From the NCBI GenBank assembly GCA_910585245.1, contig CAJUCO010000024.1:1-40849 (forward strand): DNA of 40,849 nucleotides, in the 5' to 3' direction. The notes beneath the pieces are model-generated. The model did no database searches, was not told where the DNA came from, and was given only the letters and a program-made list of their open reading frames with translations. The DNA is from an uncultured Oscillibacter sp. (GTDB lineage: Bacteria; Bacillota; Clostridia; Oscillospirales; Oscillospiraceae). Below, piece by piece: positions 16,110 through 23,297 of this stretch; positions within the stretch are counted from its first letter, which is position 1, and each line of letters starts with the position of its first letter. The position numbers and the translations under genes were made by a program.

Positions 16110-16145
16110 CTCAGGCTGGCGAAAATCCTTTTTCGACAGCCTGAG
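16110..16145. repeat. Hairpin with TTTTTCGACA arm
   Basis: CTCAGGCTG (16110-16118) pairs with CAGCCTGAG (16137-16145); after one mismatch the stem continues CGAAAA/TTTTCG around a small loop. The right arm contains TTTTTCGACA, a feature shared with the hairpin at 26604-26632. Confidence 0.75.
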
Positions 16146-16167
16146 GCCGCCCATCTTCGGGCGGCCT
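16144..16167 (+). terminator. G+C-rich hairpin, copy 2
   Basis: AGGCCGCCC-ATCTTC-GGGCGGCCT, a 9-bp stem, a near-exact second copy of the hairpin at 15960-15981. It shares its first two bases with the end of the preceding hairpin. Confidence 0.5.
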
Positions 16168-16178
16168 TGCGTTACTCC

Positions 16179-16206
16179 AAAAGACTCATTCAGCAGGGAG
16201 TCTTTT
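16179..16206 (+). terminator. AAAAGACTC/GAGTCTTTT hairpin
   Basis: A 9-bp perfect stem with a 10-nt loop ending in TTTT; a symmetrical, possibly bidirectional terminator. Confidence 0.55.
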
Positions 16207-16415
16207 CCGCGTCCCCAAAAAAGGAGCCGCACGGTGTGTCACCATGCGGCCCAAGCGGGTGGGATATTGGAAAGCTTCCTATATCAAAGTACCATATTTT
16301 CCAGGTTTTGTAAATAGAAAGTTTTGTATTTTTTCTCCTTCTTTTGTCGAAAGTCGCGGCGGCGGTAGGAGGAGAAAAATTTTTGTGAATATTTTGAAAA
16401 AGCGTGGCTTTCCTC

Positions 16416-16444
16416 TTCCCATTTCAATACAAATATGTTATATT
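16416..16444 (+). promoter_or_regulatory. Candidate hpf promoter
   Basis: TTCCCA (16416-16421), 17-bp spacer, TATATT (16439-16444), 61 bp upstream of the hpf ATG in an AT-rich tract. A TATTAT two bases further right is an alternative -10. Confidence 0.45.
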
Positions 16445-16504
16445 ATACAAAAGGGCTTCCAAGAAGGTCCGCCAGCCCTTTTTCACACGAAAGGAGCGAT
16501 CTCG

Positions 16505-17050
16505 ATGAAATACACCTACGCTTGTAAGAAGGTTTCCCTCAACGATTCCATCAAGGCTTACACAGAAAAGAAAATCGCCAAGCTGGAAAAGTATTTTCGG
16601 GAGGACACCACCGCGTTTGTGACATTCTCGGTGGAGAAGGACCACCGCTGTACTGTGGAGATCACCGTTCGGAGCGGAGGCGCTCTGCTCCGGGCCCAGA
16701 CGGAGGCGCCGGACGGCGATATGCGTGGCGCTGTGGATGCCGCGGTGGGCTATATTGAGCGCCAGATTTTAAAAAATAAGACCCGGCTCTCCAAGCGTTT
16801 GCGGAGCGAGGGCTTTCCGCCTCCCGCCCCTGCCAGTGATTTCGACGTGGCGGAGGAGAGGGAGTTCCCTGTGGTGCGGACCAAACGCTTCGCCGTGAAG
16901 CCCATGAGCACGGAGGAAGCTATTTTGCAGATGAATCTGCTGGACCACAGCTTCTTTGTCTTTCGCAGCAGCGAGGATGACAGCCTGTGCATCGTCTACC
17001 GTCGCAAGAGCGGGGGCTATGGCTTGATTGTAACCGACGAGGAAGAATAA
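16505..17050 (+). CDS. hpf: Ribosome hibernation promoting factor, long form
   Basis: Long HPF dimerises 70S ribosomes into inactive 100S particles in stationary phase. The 181-aa protein has both parts: the N-terminal ribosome-binding domain (residues about 1-95: YACKKVSLNDSIKAYTEKKIAKLEKYF, then the VEITVRSGGALLRAQ strands) and the C-terminal dimerisation domain (about 125-181: RTKRFAVKPMSTEEAILQMNLLDHSFFVFRS, then VYRRKSGGYGLI). A basic linker joins them. ATG 16505 follows AAAGGAG; the frame is open upstream to 16244 but that stretch has no family similarity and includes the promoter. Transcription appears independent, with its own promoter and a strong terminator after the stop. Confidence 0.95.
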   Translation: MKYTYACKKVSLNDSIKAYTEKKIAKLEKYFREDTTAFVTFSVEKDHRCTVEITVRSGGALLRAQTEAPDGDMRGAVDAAVGYIERQILKNKTRLSKRLRSEGFPPPAPASDFDVAEEREFPVVRTKRFAVKPMSTEEAILQMNLLDHSFFVFRSSEDDSLCIVYRRKSGGYGLIVTDEEE

Positions 17051-17059
17051 GCGTCCATA

Positions 17060-17090
17060 AAAAGGAGGGGCCGTTCCGGCCCCTCCTTTT
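17060..17090. terminator. Terminator between convergent hpf and DUF434 genes
   Basis: AAAAGGAGGGGCC-GTTCC-GGCCCCTCCTTTT, a 13-bp perfect stem with A-run and T-run on the two sides, so it can serve both convergent genes. Confidence 0.92.
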
Positions 17091-17132
17091 GAAGTCCCCG
17101 CTTTCATAAGAAGGCTCTTGCAGCCGCCTTTT

Positions 17133-17843
17133 TTAAATGTTCAGAGGTTCCAGCCGAAGCACCCACGCCTCCGGGACGGCCTCTTCGATCAGGTCGCGGT
17201 TCAGATTGTACCAGCTGCCGCATTTGTCCAAAATAATGGCGTCGGCAGTGACCACATTCTCCAAACGGGAGAGAACGCCGTCCACACTGGGGTGTAGCTC
17301 CACCCGAACCTGGAGAGCGCGGTCCGCCGCCCTTTCCAGCAGCAGCTCCCGGAGGCGGCCGGAGTTGGACACCTGCCGGTCCAGGTAGAACAGGGCCTCC
17401 TTGACGCCCAACGCCTCCAGCCTATCCAGCAGTAACGCCACGGCCTGTACCGTCTTGTCCACGACGCGGTAGCTTCCCCGCAATCCAGCCAAGTCCCGGA
17501 TGGCGCCGTCCATCCCCTCCAACAGCAGGGAGCGGGACAGGGCCACCTCCAAAGTGATGATGGTGTTGAAGCCGTCCAGTACCAGAGTCTCCGGCGTCTC
17601 CCGGAGCCTTTTTCGCTCCCGCCCGGCCAGGGCGCCGCAGGGTGAGGTGATCCGAGCCAGGGCCAGCCGCTGGCGCTCCGAGAGCAGGTGGTGGTTTCCC
17701 ACGAAGGTGGAGGCGGATTTCGTGTCGTATCCCCGGTTCAACAAAAACGCCAACTCCTGGGCGGCGGCGTTCAGCTTGGCTATGGACTTGGGTCCAAATT
17801 CGACGGCGTCTTTTGGCACATAGCCGCGTTTGACGATTTCCAT
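17133..17843 (-). CDS. DUF434-type protein of unknown function
   Basis: A 236-aa protein resembling the DUF434 family with its companion C-terminal domain, found in Clostridia and archaea; no function is established. Recognisable parts are an N-terminal helical region (AAAQELAFLLNRGYDTKSASTFVGNHHLLSERQRLALARI), the landmark LDGFNTIITLEVALSRSLLLEG, and a C-terminal half with LGVKEALFYLDRQVSNSGRLRELL and DAIILDKCGSWYNL. The latter looks like an alternating alpha/beta fold with conserved Asp and Ser. No signal peptide or membrane span. AAGGAGTGAGACC precedes the ATG. It is convergent with hpf and divergent from the Hsp70 gene across 314 bp, so it is probably a single-gene unit. Confidence 0.82.
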   Translation of the reverse strand: MEIVKRGYVPKDAVEFGPKSIAKLNAAAQELAFLLNRGYDTKSASTFVGNHHLLSERQRLALARITSPCGALAGRERKRLRETPETLVLDGFNTIITLEVALSRSLLLEGMDGAIRDLAGLRGSYRVVDKTVQAVALLLDRLEALGVKEALFYLDRQVSNSGRLRELLLERAADRALQVRVELHPSVDGVLSRLENVVTADAIILDKCGSWYNLNRDLIEEAVPEAWVLRLEPLNI

Positions 17844-18157
17844 GGCGGTCTCACTCCTTAGCCGGAAGTCCGGCAGCGGTCAGGCGGCATATTCTCGGTT
17901 TTAAAGTGCCGCTTGTTTCCACAGGATGCTGGGGCGGCGTTGCGGATTTTTTTATGGGGCAGGCCGCTCTGAGGCTGGCCGTCCAAATCTTGAAAAGGCC
18001 CGGCTGCCGGAACAGTGGAATTTTTATCAGTTTACCATATTCTCCATGGGATTTCCAGAGGCCGTAAAAATAGGATTGTCGAAACTCTATCGGGGGCTTA
18101 TAATATAACCAGATTTTTGCTGGAGGCTCCGGCCTTTGTATAGACAGGGGGATTTGT
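17844..18157. other. Divergent intergenic region, DUF434 gene / Hsp70 gene
   Basis: 314 bp without a gene. It holds the Hsp70 promoter (18076-18104). Leftward there is a weaker candidate for the DUF434 gene: TGGAAA, 17-bp spacer, TAAACT, near 18024-18052. No CIRCE-type inverted repeat (TTAGCACTC-N9-GAGTGCTAA) is present, so HrcA control of the Hsp70 gene is not indicated. Confidence 0.6.
18076..18104 (+). promoter_or_regulatory. Promoter of the Hsp70/J-like operon
   Basis: TTGTCG (18076-18081), exact 17-bp spacer, perfect TATAAT (18099-18104), 53 bp before the Hsp70 ATG. Confidence 0.7.
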
Positions 18158-19930
18158 ATGGCAATTATCGGCATCGATCTGGGCACCACCAATTCGTTGG
18201 CCTGCATCTACCGCGGCGGCAGGGTGGAACGGATTCCAAACGAGCTGGGGGAGTATAAGACCAGCAGCGCCGTCAGCGTGCTGGGGGATGGTACCGTCCT
18301 GGTGGGCGCGGCGGCCAAGGAGCGGCTGGTCAGTCATCCGGAGGCTACAGCCGCCTCTTTTAAGATCTGGATGGGCACGGAGAAAGCCCTGACCCTGGGC
18401 GGGCGGGTGTTCAAACCCGAGGAGCTCTCTGCCCTGGTCCTCCGGCAGCTGCTGGAGGACGCGAGGCGCTATCTTGGCGAGGCGGTGGAGGAGGCCGTTA
18501 TCAGCGTCCCGGCCTATTTTAACGACGACCAGCGATGTGCCACGAAGCTGGCGGCCCAGCTGGCGGGGCTGAATGTAAAGAGGCTCATCAACGAACCCTC
18601 CGCCGCCGCGCTCTACCACCGCTACAGTACCCAGACCGGCGACTGTCAGCTGATGATCGTGGACTTTGGCGGCGGAACCCTGGACGTGAGCATTGTGGAA
18701 TGTTTTGAAAATATTATCGAAATCACCGCCATTGCCGGAGACAACCACTTGGGTGGGGACGATATTGACCGGGCCATCGCCGCCCACTTCTGCCAGGAGA
18801 ACGGCCTGACGGAGGAGCGGCTGGACCCCACTCTTCGGGCCTCTTTGTACCGGCAGGCGGAGACGGCGAAAATCGCCCTCTCCAGCGCTCCGGCGGCGTC
18901 CATCTTCCTCCAGCAGGGGGAGAAGCGGTACAGCCTCGTCCTAACAAGCGGGCTTTTGCGCCAACTCTGCGCCCCGGTGTTTCAGAAAGTCCGCAAGGTC
19001 ATCACCCGGGCCATGAAGGACCGGGAACGGGGAGGCCGCATCCATGACGTGATTTTGGTGGGCGGCTCCGCCCAGTTGCCGGTGTTCGGCGACTTTCTGG
19101 AAGAGCTCTTTGGCCGGAGGCCCCATGTGGCGGCAGCCCCGGACGAGATTGTGGCCTTGGGTGTGGGTTTGTGTGCGGGGATCAAGGAGCGGGCCGAGGA
19201 CCTCCAGGACCTGGTGATGACGGATGTGTGCCCCTTTTCCCTGGGGGTTTCCACTTGTAGCTACGTCGGGGACAAGACGCCCCACATGGCGGTGCTGATC
19301 CCCCGGAGCAGTATGCTCCCCGCCAGCCATCAAGAGCGCTTTGTCACCCTCCAGGACAACCAGCAGGGCCTGAGATTTGAGATTTACCAGGGGGAGGGCT
19401 ACTTCGCCTCGGAGAATCTGAAGCTGGGGGAGGTGGTGGTCCGGGTGCCCCCCGGTCCGGCGGGGGAACAGTCCGCCCTGGTGACGTTTACTTATGACAT
19501 TGACGGCATTCTCCACGTCAGCGCCAAAAGCAGCGGCGGAGACTACCGTGACCGGCTGATTCTAAACCCCAAGCTGCGCCTGACGGATGAGGGAAAAGCC
19601 CGGGCCATGGAGCGCATCCGGCAGATTCAGCTGGCGGCCCAGGGGACCCAAAGGAACCAGCTTCTTTTGGAGCGGGGCCTCCGTCTCTATGAGCAGACCA
19701 CAGGCCGGTTGCGGAATTTGACCGGACAGCTGGTTGGCTATTGGAAATGGGTGATGAGTCAGGGCGGCCTGATTGAACAGCAGCGCAACTATGAACGGGT
19801 AAAGGAACAGATGGACTGGTTGGAGGCCCAGGCGGAGGCGGACCCGCTGGAAGAGGACTTCTGGTACGACGAAGGGGAGGACAAAGCGTTTTTCGAGGGC
19901 CTCGAGGGCGAAGAGGAGGATGAGCTGTGA
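18158..19930 (+). CDS. hscC: HscC-like Hsp70 chaperone
   Basis: A 590-aa Hsp70. The ATPase domain is complete: phosphate loop IGIDLGTTNS at residues 4-13, VPAYFNDDQR, LINEPSAAALYHRY, VDFGGGTLDVSIVE and ILVGGSAQLPVF. The GDNHLGGDDID segment is also as expected. The substrate-binding beta domain (SLGVSTC to LHVSAKSS) follows, then a shortened, charged helical lid. It ends in acidic residues (EGEEEDEL), not the classical DnaK tail. The short opening, N-terminal SLACIYRGGRVERIPNELG and reduced lid resemble HscC rather than housekeeping DnaK. No grpE or hrcA is adjacent. The next gene, a large J-like protein, overlaps by 4 nt, so this Hsp70 very likely works with those partners. GGGGGA precedes the ATG. 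Confidence 0.9.
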   Translation: MAIIGIDLGTTNSLACIYRGGRVERIPNELGEYKTSSAVSVLGDGTVLVGAAAKERLVSHPEATAASFKIWMGTEKALTLGGRVFKPEELSALVLRQLLEDARRYLGEAVEEAVISVPAYFNDDQRCATKLAAQLAGLNVKRLINEPSAAALYHRYSTQTGDCQLMIVDFGGGTLDVSIVECFENIIEITAIAGDNHLGGDDIDRAIAAHFCQENGLTEERLDPTLRASLYRQAETAKIALSSAPAASIFLQQGEKRYSLVLTSGLLRQLCAPVFQKVRKVITRAMKDRERGGRIHDVILVGGSAQLPVFGDFLEELFGRRPHVAAAPDEIVALGVGLCAGIKERAEDLQDLVMTDVCPFSLGVSTCSYVGDKTPHMAVLIPRSSMLPASHQERFVTLQDNQQGLRFEIYQGEGYFASENLKLGEVVVRVPPGPAGEQSALVTFTYDIDGILHVSAKSSGGDYRDRLILNPKLRLTDEGKARAMERIRQIQLAAQGTQRNQLLLERGLRLYEQTTGRLRNLTGQLVGYWKWVMSQGGLIEQQRNYERVKEQMDWLEAQAEADPLEEDFWYDEGEDKAFFEGLEGEEEDEL

Positions 19931-22900
19931 GCGGATTTTGGACGGTTTTAGGGCTGGAGCCCACAAAAGACGTTTCCACCATCAAACGGGCTTACGGGGA
20001 GAAGGCCAAAACCTGTCACCCGGAGGAGGACCCGGAGGGCTTTTTGGAACTGCGAAATGCCTATCGGGCGGCGTTATCCTATGCGGAAGGGGAGAGAACC
20101 GCTTTTTCAAAGCCGGGAAACGGTTCGGAGAACCATTCGGGCCGCCTCCAGGGGGAGGAGGACAAAGCCGAAGAGGAGGATAGGGGCTGGCAGCTTTTTG
20201 AAGAGGGTCCCCTCCTCACAGAAAACCCCTATGCAAACAGCGAGGCCATCTTGAAATTTTGGGATCTCTACACCGGCAAACAGAGGCGAAATCCCAAGCT
20301 GTGGATGGAATATTTTACGTCGGACGCCTTTCTGGACGCGGGTTGGGATGCCCGGTTTACCGCGTTACTACTGGAAAAGATCACGGAGGCAGAGAGGACT
20401 ATGCCGCCTCCGAAGGAGTTTTTGACGTGGTTGAGCATCGCCTATCAGTATTCCCTGGAGGAGTTTGTGCGACTTCCCGGAAAGACGCTTTTGGAAATGA
20501 ACCGGGATCACCAGATCCGTCTTTTGGACGGGGCGGACTTTGACGGCATGGAATCCATACTCCGCATCGCGCGCAAGGGACCGGCGCTGAAAAAGCACAA
20601 GGGCAACGAGTTTGCCATCCTCCAGAGCTTTCGGGACTACCGGCACCTGATCCGTCTGGCGGAGGCCGGACGCTGGGACCCGGAGGCCCTGGAGGGCTTC
20701 CGGACGGTGCTGAACAGTTACGCCCCCGCCTACATCCGGGAGCGCTGTGAACAGCGGGTGACTCCGGACTGCGAGCGCCATCCGGCGGGGTTGCGGGTTT
20801 TCCTCCACTTTTTCCAGCGGCAGGACCTGCCGGAGGCGGTGTACCGGGCGGCGTGGCAGCGGCTGGACCTGAAAAGCGCCATCATGGGCCGAGCCAAAGC
20901 CCTCTACGGTCCCTTGCGGGAGCTGACGGTCCGGCGGGTGCCGGGAATTGACGGCGAGGCGCCGCCGGTAAATTTCCTCCAGCTGACCCGGAACCTGGAT
21001 GCCTATTTGAAACGAATCAGGGCCAACCCGGAGACGGAACCGGCGGAATCCGAGGCCTTCTTCGCCTCGCCGGAGATGAGGCAGGCCCTGCCGGTTCCCC
21101 GGTTTTTGGAGCAGCAGCTTTTGACCAACTCGCCCTGGCGGCGGGAGGGCATGGGAGAGGGCTTGATACGCCGCCTTCTGGACTACTACCGGGAGCATAC
21201 GGACCTCCCCCGGGGGGAGGAGGTGGTCTCCGGTCTGGAAAAGGATCTCCGGCTCTGCGAGGCCAAGCGATGGAGCCGGGAGGATGCCCAGGCGGACCCG
21301 GAGGGGATTCCCCATTTTGTCCGGCTGAGCCTGGCGCACCGGCCGCTCCTTCGCTATTGGCTGAACACCGCCTTTTACACGGCCCAGGACCCGGAAACCG
21401 GGACGACGTTGCTGGAGTATTTAGAAAAGTATCTGCCCTATCAGGAATCCTGGAGCCGCCGGTTTGCCGGACGGGAGGATGGGACACCCAGGACCATCGC
21501 GGCGGCTATGGGTATGGTGGAAATCGACTGCTATCCCCAGCACCTGGAGTACCGGGTGAATGGCAAGCCTGTGTACCGCCCCTGCCTCACCTGGGAGCAG
21601 ACGGCCCGGGAGAGCGGCGACTGGTTTGCCCTCCTCCTGCCCATTACGGCGGCGCCCTACGGGGATTTTGACAAGGTGGCCCAAGAGATTTACCGCCGCA
21701 TGAGAGGATTGTTCTTGCCTGAGGATGAGTGGGTCTTGATTGCCCGGTGTCTCGCCGGCCACGTGTGCCGTTTGCCGCTGGAGGACGGCTCCGGGAACCC
21801 GGTTCCGCCGGAAACGGTTTTACCCATGGAGCTCAGTGCCGAGGGCGGCGGGCGGCTCTACACCGCCGTGTGGAAGGAGGACGGAGAGCCGGTTACTATT
21901 TACCGCCAGACGGCGTCAGGCCGGAGAGAGCAGGAGCGGCTGGAGCCGGATCCGGAGGGGAACTGGCGAGTTGCGGTCCGGCGAGAAGAAGCCGCGCCCT
22001 ACACCTGCACAGAAATCATCCGCTTCACCCCCCAAAGCGGCCTGGAGGCTGCACGGCAACGGCTGCGGGAGCTGGTGTCGCCTGAGTATTTTGATGTCTC
22101 CCGGTTGCGGGAGCTGCCCTGGCATATTTACTTCACCCCCAACGGCGGAGAAGAGGAGGTTCTGACTCACATCGACCTTTTGCAGCCGGAGCCCAAGCGG
22201 GACATCGCGGAGCTGTGGGATTTGGACGAAGAGCGGGGGGAAGCGGAAACGCCAAAGCCGCTTTCCGGGGAACCGGAGACCTCCGCCACGCCGGAAAAAC
22301 TCCTATCAGAGACGGAAGGAGCGCCGCCGGAAGTCATCTCCCCGGAAAAGTTGGTGAGCCGGGAAACCCTCATGGCTGCGCTGGGCCGCTTCGCCCTGGG
22401 CGAGTTGGAGCGGTTGGAGATGGAATGGATGCAGGGCCGGTTGGTGCTTTGTCATGACGGGGACAAGTACGCCTGTCTCTATTTTGAAAACACCTTTGAG
22501 CGGGGGGACTACTGGTATTCCCTTCTTTCAGACAGGGAGATGTACCGGAACGTGGGCTGTGGGGAGATTGAGTATGTGCCCTTCGGCATGGGGAAGCTGG
22601 CGGTATATTCCGTCTTCCCCGGCGCCTCCGTCATGATGCGGGATATGGACCTGGTATTGGGCCAGATGGGCTGGGGCAAGCTGGAGGACCTGGGCGGACG
22701 GCTGTGGAGCTGCAACGTGAACCTCCACGACAGCAAGCACAAGCGGCTCATGGCCCAGCAAAAGCTGGGCGGCGTGCCGCCCCACCGGGGCCGGAACTAC
22801 CTTTTGGCAAAGTTTGTTTCCAGCCGCTTCCCGGTGGAATTGGAGACCGTGGACCTAGAGGGGGAGCGGACAGTCACGGCCTTGCGAAGCGGCGCCTATG

Positions 22901-23283
22901 GTCAGGCCAACAGTGCACTGGTCCGGTTTATGCAGGAAAAGCTGTCCCGACTGCGGATTGCCTGGGCCTTCCAAACTCCGGAGGGGGAAACGGAGCGCCG
23001 CCACCTGATCCTTCTGAGGGACGAAGGGAAATACATGATGCTGTGGCTTCAGGAGGGCAAACGGCTGGCTCTGGCCTATGCGTCGGATGCTCCGGTGAAA
23101 TTCCTGGGCCGTTACGTTCCTGCCTGTCTGGTCCACCGGGATTTGCAACAGCGCATTCGAAACGGCGTGGACCTGCTTCTGGATGACCTTGACAACACGG
23201 AGCCGGTAGTGAGCCGCCCTGGGGAGTTTGTGCCCTTGCCCTATGAGGAAGTCCAGGCGGCGCTGGTGGGGACTCCGATTTGA
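19927..23283 (+). CDS. Giant J-domain-like protein 1 (putative Hsp70 partner)
   Basis: An 1118-aa protein starting at GTG 19927, overlapping the Hsp70 stop by 4 nt (GTGA), with GAGGAGG inside the Hsp70 gene as ribosome site. Residues 5-50 read like helices I-III of a J-domain: WTVLGLEPTKDVSTIKRAY, then the loop tripeptide HPE at 31-33 in place of HPD, and LRNAYRAAL. The remaining 1000 residues match nothing I recognise; they are mixed helical and beta-looking, soluble, with no membrane span or signal. Landmarks shared with the next gene include LYTGKQRRNPKLWM, RHPAGLRVFLHFF and MGRAKALYG. A Pro/Glu-rich linker (about residues 775-820) is absent from the paralogue. Recruitment of the upstream Hsp70 to specific clients is inferred from linkage. 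Confidence 0.85.
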   Translation: MSGFWTVLGLEPTKDVSTIKRAYGEKAKTCHPEEDPEGFLELRNAYRAALSYAEGERTAFSKPGNGSENHSGRLQGEEDKAEEEDRGWQLFEEGPLLTENPYANSEAILKFWDLYTGKQRRNPKLWMEYFTSDAFLDAGWDARFTALLLEKITEAERTMPPPKEFLTWLSIAYQYSLEEFVRLPGKTLLEMNRDHQIRLLDGADFDGMESILRIARKGPALKKHKGNEFAILQSFRDYRHLIRLAEAGRWDPEALEGFRTVLNSYAPAYIRERCEQRVTPDCERHPAGLRVFLHFFQRQDLPEAVYRAAWQRLDLKSAIMGRAKALYGPLRELTVRRVPGIDGEAPPVNFLQLTRNLDAYLKRIRANPETEPAESEAFFASPEMRQALPVPRFLEQQLLTNSPWRREGMGEGLIRRLLDYYREHTDLPRGEEVVSGLEKDLRLCEAKRWSREDAQADPEGIPHFVRLSLAHRPLLRYWLNTAFYTAQDPETGTTLLEYLEKYLPYQESWSRRFAGREDGTPRTIAAAMGMVEIDCYPQHLEYRVNGKPVYRPCLTWEQTARESGDWFALLLPITAAPYGDFDKVAQEIYRRMRGLFLPEDEWVLIARCLAGHVCRLPLEDGSGNPVPPETVLPMELSAEGGGRLYTAVWKEDGEPVTIYRQTASGRREQERLEPDPEGNWRVAVRREEAAPYTCTEIIRFTPQSGLEAARQRLRELVSPEYFDVSRLRELPWHIYFTPNGGEEEVLTHIDLLQPEPKRDIAELWDLDEERGEAETPKPLSGEPETSATPEKLLSETEGAPPEVISPEKLVSRETLMAALGRFALGELERLEMEWMQGRLVLCHDGDKYACLYFENTFERGDYWYSLLSDREMYRNVGCGEIEYVPFGMGKLAVYSVFPGASVMMRDMDLVLGQMGWGKLEDLGGRLWSCNVNLHDSKHKRLMAQQKLGGVPPHRGRNYLLAKFVSSRFPVELETVDLEGERTVTALRSGAYGQANSALVRFMQEKLSRLRIAWAFQTPEGETERRHLILLRDEGKYMMLWLQEGKRLALAYASDAPVKFLGRYVPACLVHRDLQQRIRNGVDLLLDDLDNTEPVVSRPGEFVPLPYEEVQAALVGTPI

Positions 23284-23297
23284 TGGAGGCGTAAAAA

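Larger units (their letters stand above)
15949..16415. repeat. Gene-free stretch packed with hairpins
   Basis: The 556-bp gap between yabR and hpf contains at least seven inverted repeats and no credible gene: 15960-15981 (GGCCGCCC/GGGCGGCC), 16032-16062 (13-bp stem), 16073-16108 (17-bp stem, 2-nt loop), 16110-16145, 16144-16167 (repeat of the first hairpin), 16179-16206, 16226-16250 (11-bp stem, one mismatch) and a looser one at 16330-16379. Several carry T-runs on one side and so act as terminators. The first and fifth are near-identical copies 184 bp apart. The rest is AT-rich leader of hpf. Confidence 0.85.

Noticed and set aside
16244..16504. N-terminal extension of hpf (87 extra codons)
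   Set aside because: Covers the promoter and hairpins, has no family similarity, and ATG 16505 has a proper ribosome site.
18000..18157. CIRCE element upstream of the Hsp70 gene
   Set aside because: Looked for TTAGCACTC/GAGTGCTAA and found neither half.
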